Shown here: in pieces, positions 1 through 5,103 of the stretch | Layout of the letters: each line of letters opens with the position of its first letter | How positions within the stretch are numbered: position 1 is the stretch's first letter | Origin: Sandaracinaceae bacterium | GTDB taxonomy: Bacteria; Myxococcota_A; Polyangia; Polyangiales; JAFGIB01 | DNA length: 5,560 bases | NCBI GenBank assembly: GCA_017881145.1 | Contig: JADGRG010000038.1 | Location: 1 to 5,560 of the forward strand | Direction: 5' to 3' | Made by a program: the position numbers and the translations under genes | The notes under the pieces: generated by a model | What the model saw: the letters and a program-made list of their open reading frames with translations, nothing else | Database searches by the model: none | Told to the model about the DNA's origin: nothing

Positions 1-1
1 G

Positions 2-370
2 GCCGTAGCGCTGCGAGCGCAGCGTGAGCGCGACACGGTCGAGCAGGATCGAAAGCGGCACGAGGCCGTGCAGCAGGACGTGCAGGCCCACGAGCGAGCC
101 GCCGCGCGGCGCAGTGTGCAGATCACGATGTATTCGACCACTTGGTGTGGGGTGTGCACGCGAGCTCGCGCCTACATGCGCGACAAGAGGATCGCATTCA
201 CCGAGCTCGACGTGGACGAAGACGCTTCAGCGCATGAGCGCGCACGGGTGCTGAATCCTCGCGGCTCGGTCCCCACGATCACGGTCGACGCTCTCTTGAT
301 GGTGGGCTTCAGCTCGGACGGGTTGGAATCACGCATCGAGCGAGCGACCAACGCCCGTCTGCAGCACTGA
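2..370 (+). CDS. Glutaredoxin-like protein, C-terminal part (5' end outside window)
   Basis: The reading frame is open from the left edge to a TGA at 368-370, giving 122 visible residues. A GTG at 68 could serve as a start, but the frame continues upstream without a stop and its residues are charged and helix-forming (rich in R, E, Q, H), so I read it as the end of a longer protein. The C-terminal ~80 residues have the thioredoxin/glutaredoxin pattern. A first beta strand (VQITMYST) leads into WCGVC, with Cys codons at 146-148 and 155-157. The helix ARAYMRDKRIAF, the strand TELDVDED, the NPRGSVPTI segment with the cis-Pro at 272-274, and a GF-S-DGLESRI ending follow. Glutaredoxins of this type perform thiol-disulfide exchange with the CxxC pair. 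The charged N-terminal arm resembles deltaproteobacterial proteins in which a glutaredoxin domain follows another domain (sometimes DUF4124), but that part is not visible. No terminator is evident after the stop. Confidence 0.85.
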   Translation, partial: AVALRAQRERDTVEQDRKRHEAVQQDVQAHERAAARRSVQITMYSTTWCGVCTRARAYMRDKRIAFTELDVDEDASAHERARVLNPRGSVPTITVDALLMVGFSSDGLESRIERATNARLQH

Positions 371-463
371 CAGATAGTGTTGGATACCTTACAACGCGCG
401 AGCCGTGTGGCTGCCCTGCATGGGCTGTTGCCGAAATATCCAGGCGGAAGCGTGCCGGTGTGC

Positions 464-493
464 TTGCTCCGCCGCGCGACATCGTTCTAGCGT
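464..493 (+). promoter_or_regulatory. Possible weak promoter of the patatin-like gene
   Basis: TTGCTC (464-469) and TAGCGT (488-493) are 18 bases apart and could act as -35 and -10 boxes. The -10 candidate ends six bases before the ATG at 500, which would give a leaderless or nearly leaderless mRNA. No Shine-Dalgarno sequence lies in front of that ATG, which fits. Both hexamers match consensus only partly. The rest of 371-499 shows nothing recognisable. Confidence 0.22.
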
Positions 494-499
494 TTGCGC

Positions 500-3430
500 A
501 TGGCGAGCCCCAAAATAGAGCCAAGCGAAGCGACTCTGCGAGCCAACGCTGCCTACCCATCGTGGTTGGCAAGAGCCGAGGTGGAGGCGATCAACGGGCG
601 ACGCAACGCTGCTGCGGCGCCGGAGCTGTCGTCGTCCACGCCCACGGTTGGGCTCGCGCTCTCCGGTGGTGGCATACGCAGCGCGACCTTCTCGCTCGGC
701 CTAGTGCAAGCCATGGCGCGCGCCGACGTGCTGCGACGGGTGGATCTTCTCTCGACGGTGTCCGGTGGTGGCTATGTCGGGAGCTTCCTCGGGGGCCTGT
801 ACTCGCGAGTGAAGCCCAGCACGTCGAGCACGAAGGGCGGCGGCGCCAGTCCAGCGCAGAGTACGCAGGCACTTGCCACGGCCAATGCGGAAGCGGCAGC
901 CGCGCCGGGCGTTGTGGACCTGGTCAGAGAGCAGCTCCTGGGAGACCCGGAATCGTTTGCGGTTGGCTGGCTGCGCGAGAACGGTCGCTATCTGACACCG
1001 AGCGGCGGTGGCTCGAGCTGGCTGGCTGGTGCAACCTTGCTGCGCAACTGGGCCACCCTACTTCTATTGGTCGCCGTGCCTGCGTTGCTCCTCGCCACTG
1101 CGGGCGAGCTCTTGCATCGGGCCATGTATTGGCTGGGTGAACGAAGCTCCGTCGACGGGAGCTTCTGGGAAGACTCGGTGGAGTGGGGCGGCATCTGGTG
1201 GAGCCCCTTGCTCGGGCTGCCTGTGCTTTGCTTCGTGCTCTGGGTCTTGCCGATGGGTGCCGCGTTCTGGTTGGTGCCAACTGGCCACAGCCAAGCCCGG
1301 CGCAGCGGACGCAAAGGCACGTCTGCCTTTGCCATGCGCGTGCTCGCAGGGACTCTCTTCGTCGCGGCCGTAGCAGCTTGTTGGTGCTGGGCAACGCACT
1401 TCGTCGGTGATCGCCGAGTAGTGCAGGCCTTCGCGATGGCTGCCGGCTGGGCCTTCGGGCTCATCACCGTGGCCGCCTGGCTGGTTGCCGGAGGGCTTCG
1501 CTACGACGTCGACGGAGGCACACGCCACAAGCTCACTGCCTGCCTCGGCTGGGGATTGGTCGCGCTCGCGCTGAGCTCCTTCATCGCCGTGGCCGACTCG
1601 TTCGGGCAAACCCTCTACTTGCGCGCGGTCACCGGCAAACTGGGCCTACTCGTGCACTCGTTGGTGGCGCTCACGGGAACCTGCGTCACCATTGCACTCT
1701 CGGCGCATCGCTTGCTCGCTGAGCTCGGAGCACCATCGAAGCAACGCCCTCGCATCTCGCTGCAAGCCGTCGCGCTGGTGGCCGCCCTGCTCTTGTTCAT
1801 AGTCGGCGCGGCGCTGCTTTCGAGCGTGAGTCACGCCGTGCTCTGGTGGGGCAAGTGTCCCGCCACGGTGGTCGCGGACCTGAAGCCTTGTTTCGGATGC
1901 CTGGCCGCCGCCACATGCCAGCGCGTTCCAGACTGGGGTCCAATCGGCATCTGGTGTCTCGTCAACCTCTTGGTTCTCATGGCACTTGGCCGTGTCTCGT
2001 CGCTCGTCAACGCCACGTCGCTTTCCTCGTTCTACGCCTCGCGCCTGACGCGTGCGTACTTGGGTGCCTCCAACCCGGTGCGCGAGGCCGCCGAGGCCAA
2101 GGGCGAAGAGGGCGCTGCACTCAGCGTGACCGAGCCCATCGAGAGCGACGAGTTTCCCGTCCAAAGTTACAGGCCGCACGAGCGCGGCGGCCCGCTGCAC
2201 ATCATCAACATCACGCTCAACGAGACGGTCGACGCAGTGGCGCAGATCCGTCAACCAGACCGGCACGGCTTGGCCTTTGCGCTCGGACCATTTTCGCTGA
2301 GCGTCGGCGTCCGACACCACGCGCAGCGCGTGTTGACAGCGACCACGGGCAAGGGGGCGCCGATGCTCCTCAAGTCGAGCAAGCAAGACAACGTCTCGGC
2401 CGGCTCATTCCAGGTGTTCCCGGGCTCCGAGACCGAGATCAAAGCCGAAGACTTGGGCCTCGGAGAATGGATCTCCATCTCGGGAGCTGCGGTCGCACCT
2501 GGCATGGGCTCGCGCACGAGCCTCGGCACGAGTCTGCTCACCACCATGTTCAATCTGCGCTTGGGCGTGTGGTGGGACAGCGGCATCGAGCCGTCCGAGC
2601 GCGAAAAGAGTGCCAAGCCTCGCGGCGTCGTGCGTAAGGTCGGTCGCCGGCTCACTCGTAGCTTCCCGGTCTACGGACTGCTCTTCGATGAGCTGCTCGC
2701 GCACTTTCACGGCACCGCGCGCAGAAGTTGGTACTTGAGTGACGGCGGGCATTACGAGAACACTGGCTGCTACGAGTTGGTGCGTCGACGCGTTCCGATG
2801 ATCGTCTGCTGCGACAACGGTGGCGATCCCGACTACGCGGCTTCCGACTTGGCCAACTTGGTGCGCCTGGTGCGTGTCGACTTCCACGCCGAGATCGAGT
2901 TCCTCGACAATGAAATGCTGCAGGCCGTGCTCGCTCCAGCGGTGCGTCCCTACTTCGGCACGCTGGAAGATCTGCGCAGCACCGGATGGCGCGACTCACC
3001 CTCGGATGGCAGGGCGCGTGCTCACGCCGCCATCGCACGCATCCACTATGTCGACAACGATCACCCCGAGCGCGAGGAGCACGGCATCCTGCTCGTGATC
3101 AAGCCAACGCTTTGCGGCGAAGAGCCCCTCGATGTGCGCTACTACAAGCAGGCGCACGATACCTTTCCCCAAGAGAGCACGGCCGATCAGTTCTTCGATG
3201 ACGCGCAGTGGGAGGCGTATCGCAGACTGGGTGAACACATCGGGGACTGCCTCTTCTACGACGAATCGGTCGAAGGCGAACCTGAGCCCAGGTCGCTGGC
3301 TGCGACGCAGGATGAGCAGCTGGAGCCTTGGGACCCGCGCTCGCTGGATTCAACGAGCTTGCTCGCGTTGATTCGCAAGGTGGAGCGAAAGTCCCGGAAG
3401 TCAGCCATCGTGAGGCGATCGCGCGGCTGA
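500..3430 (+). CDS. Large integral-membrane patatin-like phospholipase
   Basis: A 976-residue protein of the patatin (FabD/lysophospholipase-like) superfamily, predicted to hydrolyse acyl esters of membrane lipids with a Ser-Asp dyad. Numbering is from the ATG at 500; a TTG at 494 would add two residues, and an in-frame TAG at 488 excludes longer forms. The oxyanion-hole motif SGGGIR is at 55-60. The nucleophile is Ser88 in TVSGGGYVG, where Thr86 takes the place of the usual first Gly of GxSxG. The catalytic Asp748 is in SDGGHYENTG. Between them lie a Ser/Ala/Gly-rich linker and about eight hydrophobic helices (near 183-203, 236-258, 281-302, 310-333, 345-367, 381-402, 423-445 and 481-501), then a soluble part with PLHIINITLN from 565. 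Past Asp748 come CCDNGGDPDY and STADQFF-x(3)-QWEAYR (893-908), both familiar in large bacterial patatin-like proteins. Basic loops between helices 2/3, 4/5 and 6/7 suggest they are cytoplasmic, which places both catalytic residues inside the cell. Loop 7/8 carries four Cys. The substrate cannot be told from sequence. Confidence 0.92.
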   Translation: MASPKIEPSEATLRANAAYPSWLARAEVEAINGRRNAAAAPELSSSTPTVGLALSGGGIRSATFSLGLVQAMARADVLRRVDLLSTVSGGGYVGSFLGGLYSRVKPSTSSTKGGGASPAQSTQALATANAEAAAAPGVVDLVREQLLGDPESFAVGWLRENGRYLTPSGGGSSWLAGATLLRNWATLLLLVAVPALLLATAGELLHRAMYWLGERSSVDGSFWEDSVEWGGIWWSPLLGLPVLCFVLWVLPMGAAFWLVPTGHSQARRSGRKGTSAFAMRVLAGTLFVAAVAACWCWATHFVGDRRVVQAFAMAAGWAFGLITVAAWLVAGGLRYDVDGGTRHKLTACLGWGLVALALSSFIAVADSFGQTLYLRAVTGKLGLLVHSLVALTGTCVTIALSAHRLLAELGAPSKQRPRISLQAVALVAALLLFIVGAALLSSVSHAVLWWGKCPATVVADLKPCFGCLAAATCQRVPDWGPIGIWCLVNLLVLMALGRVSSLVNATSLSSFYASRLTRAYLGASNPVREAAEAKGEEGAALSVTEPIESDEFPVQSYRPHERGGPLHIINITLNETVDAVAQIRQPDRHGLAFALGPFSLSVGVRHHAQRVLTATTGKGAPMLLKSSKQDNVSAGSFQVFPGSETEIKAEDLGLGEWISISGAAVAPGMGSRTSLGTSLLTTMFNLRLGVWWDSGIEPSEREKSAKPRGVVRKVGRRLTRSFPVYGLLFDELLAHFHGTARRSWYLSDGGHYENTGCYELVRRRVPMIVCCDNGGDPDYAASDLANLVRLVRVDFHAEIEFLDNEMLQAVLAPAVRPYFGTLEDLRSTGWRDSPSDGRARAHAAIARIHYVDNDHPEREEHGILLVIKPTLCGEEPLDVRYYKQAHDTFPQESTADQFFDDAQWEAYRRLGEHIGDCLFYDESVEGEPEPRSLAATQDEQLEPWDPRSLDSTSLLALIRKVERKSRKSAIVRRSRG

Positions 3431-3632
3431 CGAGCGCCGCCGCAGCCACTGCCTCGGGCACTTGTTGACCACCCAACTCGTGGGGCCAGCTCGCGTTGAG
3501 CACGCCCAGCTCGACAAGCTGCGGGTAGAGCTCGCGCATGACGGGATGCGTGATCACGTGGCCGTCCTCGAAGTACGCTAGACTCACGCCGGCCCGCGGT
3601 GCCGTCAATTCCTTGCGCGTGTACCACCGCAG
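3417..3632 (-). pseudogene. Acyl-CoA dehydrogenase N-terminal region remnant
   Basis: Read on the minus strand, this stretch encodes about 72 residues that look like part of the N-terminal helical domain of an acyl-CoA dehydrogenase, closest to my eye to the DmdC-like/long type. Recognisable pieces are YFEDGHVITHP, then MRELYPQLVELGVLNASWP, then HELGGQQVPEAVAAAAL. The match to the family pattern of 'G-Lx-P-EEYGGQ' after a reductase-facing helix is clear. Codons end mostly in G or C, as in real genes of this genome. The family is usually about 400-600 residues. Here the flavin-binding middle domain and the C-terminal domain are absent. The frame stays open beyond the segment (GTG at 3659, stop near 3099), but those extensions run antisense to the patatin and histone-like genes and do not look like the family. 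I therefore call it a doubly truncated relic. It could still be transcribed antisense to the neighbours; nothing seen argues that it is translated. Confidence 0.6.
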
Positions 3633-3635
3633 TGC

Positions 3636-3644
3636 TGCTAGACT
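3636..3644 (+). promoter_or_regulatory. Extended -10 box (TGC-TAGACT) of the histone-like gene
   Basis: TGC at 3636-3638 followed by TAGACT at 3639-3644 forms an extended -10-like element. Transcription would be expected to begin about seven bases downstream, near 3651, almost on the ATG at 3653, so the mRNA is likely leaderless. A -35-like TTGCGC at 3613-3618 is 20 bases upstream, a long spacer, so the extended -10 may do most of the work. The promoter lies within the 5' edge of the acyl-CoA dehydrogenase relic. Confidence 0.45.
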
Positions 3645-3652
3645 CGCCGCCG

Positions 3653-3925
3653 ATGTCACCCAAGAAGAAGACTCTGTCCACGAAGCAAGCGACCAAAGCG
3701 AAGGCCACCTCGAAGGCCAAACCGACGAAGGCAGCGAAGCCCGTGCAGGTTGCCAAGGTTGCCAAGGTTGCCAAGGCCGCTAAGGCTGCGAAGATTGCCA
3801 AGGCCGCTAAGCCGGTGAAGGCAGCCAAGTCCGTCAAGGCCAAGGCGACGGAGGCCGTGTCGGTGATCTCCGATCTGGCTCGCCTGGCGCGCCAGGCTTC
3901 GTTGGCTCGGCTGACGCGCGGCTGA
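3653..3925 (+). CDS. Lysine/alanine-repeat histone H1-like protein
   Basis: A 90-residue, strongly basic protein. It begins MSPKKKTLSTKQATKAKA, continues with about ten consecutive three-residue units of the form [VAIPS]-[AV]-K (encoded by 3749-3838), and ends in a short helix-prone tail, VSVISDLARLARQASLARL. Such KAAK-type repeats resemble the C-terminal tail of eukaryotic linker histone H1 and of bacterial H1-like proteins, which bind DNA non-specifically through lysines and help compact the nucleoid. That role is inferred from composition; there is no globular DNA-binding domain. The amphipathic tail could be an oligomerisation helix. I chose ATG 3653 over the in-frame GTG 3599 because the earlier start would add a Cys-containing, non-basic leader and lies upstream of the -10 box. 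The gene is convergent with the next one, with 36 bases between stop codons. Confidence 0.75.
   Translation: MSPKKKTLSTKQATKAKATSKAKPTKAAKPVQVAKVAKVAKAAKAAKIAKAAKPVKAAKSVKAKATEAVSVISDLARLARQASLARLTRG
3749..3838 (+). repeat. Ten imperfect 9-base tandem repeats inside the histone-like gene
   Basis: The 90 bases form ten nine-base units in frame with the coding sequence. The first three units are identical (GTTGCCAAG). Later ones vary mostly at the first two codons (GCCGCTAAG twice, GCTGCGAAG, ATTGCCAAG, CCGGTGAAG, GCAGCCAAG, TCCGTCAAG), while AAG is kept in every unit. Three identical adjacent copies suggest recent slippage or duplication, and the conserved lysine codon suggests selection on protein charge. 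Confidence 0.9.
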
Positions 3926-3961
3926 GTTGCTGCTGACCGCGCAGGTGCAGAGCCGGTGTTG

Positions 3962-4858
3962 TCAGTGCCGGCGCATTGCCTGCAGGTGCTGCTCGGGATC
4001 GCCGCCCCAAAACGCCAAGAGCACAGTCGGGTGCTCGCGGGCGTATACGAAGTAGAAGTGGTGCGGAAAGAACACGTACTTGAACGGCGATGCGAGCCAC
4101 AGGTCGACCACGGCCAGCTCGCCCTCGAAGTGCAGTTGGTCGGCCGGCAGCGGATAGCCCTGCGCGAAGTGCGTGAGATCGCGCGTACGCAGCACGCGGG
4201 CTCGCACGCGATGCAGAGCTCCGGTAGGTAGCATCAAGTCGAACTCGAAGGTGTCGAGGTGCGTGCGTAGCGCCAGTGGCAAGACCGTGCCCACGATCTC
4301 GATCGGGATGGTGTCTCGGTCGTAGTCCATGCGCGTGGTTTCGACTTTCTGGCCCGCGCGAAAGGTGCTGCGGACCAGCTCTCTCCCATCGGCGCTGGCG
4401 CGCACGCGTACTTGCTGCCAATCGAAGAGGTCCTTGAGCTTGTCGCTGAATGCAAAGCCCATGGCCTGGTCGATCGATCGATGTAGCTCGAGCGTGGTAT
4501 CGACCGATACCAGGCGCAGTGCGGGCGAGAGCACCAGCGTGGCACGGATCTGCCAAGGCTCGGGCAGCGTGACAAGCTTGCCGGTCTTGGGGTGTTTGGC
4601 GCGCGTATAGGTCCGCTCCTGGACGATGCGCAGCTGGCCGCCAATCTCGCGCACGACGCGCTCGGTGCCCTGGCCCATCAACCACCCATCGCGTACGTAG
4701 GCTTGCGCTTCACCCGAAGCGTAGAGCTCGCTCCACGCGTGGTCGGTGCGCACCCGGCTGAAGAGCAAGTCGAAAGCCAACGCAATACTGGCGCAAGCCA
4801 GGAGCCCTGCCAGCACTGCGCTGAATGTGAGCTTCTGCTGTGTGCTGCGGCTCAGCAT
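3962..4858 (-). CDS. Membrane-anchored protein of unknown function
   Basis: A 298-residue protein from an ATG at 4858-4856 to a TGA at 3964-3962. The N-terminus is a short polar/basic stretch (MLSRSTQQK) followed by a hydrophobic segment at about 11-33 (FSAVLAGLLACASIALAF), without a clear signal-peptidase site, so a single N-terminal membrane anchor with the rest outside the cytoplasm is likely. The body alternates short polar and hydrophobic stretches typical of beta strands, such as LRIVQERTYTRA, QIRATLVLSPALRLVSVDTTLEL and FEFDLMLPTGALHRVRARVL. It ends in an aromatic stretch, FKYVFFPHHFYFVYAREHP, and a polar tail. I do not recognise the family. The strand-rich layout is loosely like DUF3108-type periplasmic proteins, but I would not assign it. 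There is no strong ribosome site before the ATG. Codon use matches the neighbours. It faces the histone-like gene tail to tail and diverges from the lipoprotein gene. Confidence 0.8.
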   Translation of the reverse strand: MLSRSTQQKLTFSAVLAGLLACASIALAFDLLFSRVRTDHAWSELYASGEAQAYVRDGWLMGQGTERVVREIGGQLRIVQERTYTRAKHPKTGKLVTLPEPWQIRATLVLSPALRLVSVDTTLELHRSIDQAMGFAFSDKLKDLFDWQQVRVRASADGRELVRSTFRAGQKVETTRMDYDRDTIPIEIVGTVLPLALRTHLDTFEFDLMLPTGALHRVRARVLRTRDLTHFAQGYPLPADQLHFEGELAVVDLWLASPFKYVFFPHHFYFVYAREHPTVLLAFWGGDPEQHLQAMRRH

Positions 4859-5073
4859 GGGCCGATTCTGCCAGTGCGCTGGCCTCGCGTCACGAGCGCC
4901 GGTGAACTGGCGGGGCCGGCAGCGCGCGCTGCTTCAAGTGATGTCTTGACCGACGTGGTCATGCCGGCGGGTCTCTCCGGGCTGGCGCTTCGTGCGCGGC
5001 TCGGAACTGCCCGCGCACTTTCTGGAGTGAACGCGGGGATGGCGTGCCCAAAGCCGAGGCCCTGCGGTCCTAA

Positions 5074-5091
5074 GTGGGTAGACTCACCCAC
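5074..5091 (+). promoter_or_regulatory. TAGACT -10-like box inside a perfect inverted repeat (possible operator)
   Basis: GTGGGT (5074-5079) and ACCCAC (5086-5091) are exact reverse complements around the six bases AGACTC. The -10-like TAGACT occupies 5079-5084, overlapping the left arm and loop. The repeat could be a repressor site covering the promoter or, if transcribed, a small hairpin just before the ribosome site. No good -35 box is visible at 16-19 bases upstream. The resulting 5' leader would be only about 13 bases. Confidence 0.4.
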
Positions 5092-5097
5092 AAGGAG
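5092..5097 (+). promoter_or_regulatory. Ribosome binding site AAGGAG of the lipoprotein gene
   Basis: AAGGAG sits six bases before the ATG at 5104. It is the only strong Shine-Dalgarno sequence I find before a gene in this window, and it fixes the start of the lipoprotein gene. Confidence 0.75.
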
Positions 5098-5103
5098 CTC
5101 CGC

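Larger units (their letters stand above)
4859..5103. other. Divergent intergenic region
   Basis: These 245 bases separate the divergently read unknown-function gene and lipoprotein gene and should hold both promoters. On the plus strand the right end carries the TAGACT box, inverted repeat and ribosome site listed separately. An isolated TTGACC at 4946-4951 has no -10 partner at normal spacing. On the minus strand I see no convincing promoter; a 36-codon open frame from an ATG at 4962 is discussed as a finding. Confidence 0.6.

Noticed and set aside
371..463. TGGC/TGC pair near 409-420 considered as a sigma-54 promoter.
   Set aside because: The spacing between GG and GC is too short for the -24/-12 consensus.
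1064..1609. Long minus-strand frames opposite the patatin gene (also 1646-2386 and 2405-2887).
   Set aside because: Their products are low-complexity and Arg/His/Glu-rich with no motif, while the plus-strand frame has continuous family motifs and membrane helices.
3099..3416. Continuation of the dehydrogenase-like minus frame into the patatin gene.
   Set aside because: The residues stop resembling the family after about 3417 and become Arg/Pro/Ser-rich, as expected for antisense of a real gene.
3256..3843. Minus-strand frame with a very hydrophobic Ala/Leu/Thr-rich N-terminal part, like a membrane protein.
   Set aside because: Its hydrophobic part is the antisense of the Lys/Ala repeats of the histone-like gene; the rest is out of frame with the dehydrogenase relic and shows no family pattern.
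3916..3972. Candidate bidirectional terminator between the convergent genes: GCGCGG/CCGCGC (3916-3921, 3937-3942) and GCCGG/CCGGC (3952-3956, 3968-3972).
   Set aside because: Stems are only five or six pairs with loops of 11-15 bases, and there is no T-run; such pairings are common by chance at this GC content.
4946..4951. TTGACC as a -35 box for the lipoprotein gene.
   Set aside because: No -10-like sequence lies 16-19 bases downstream, and it is over 120 bases from the TAGACT box.
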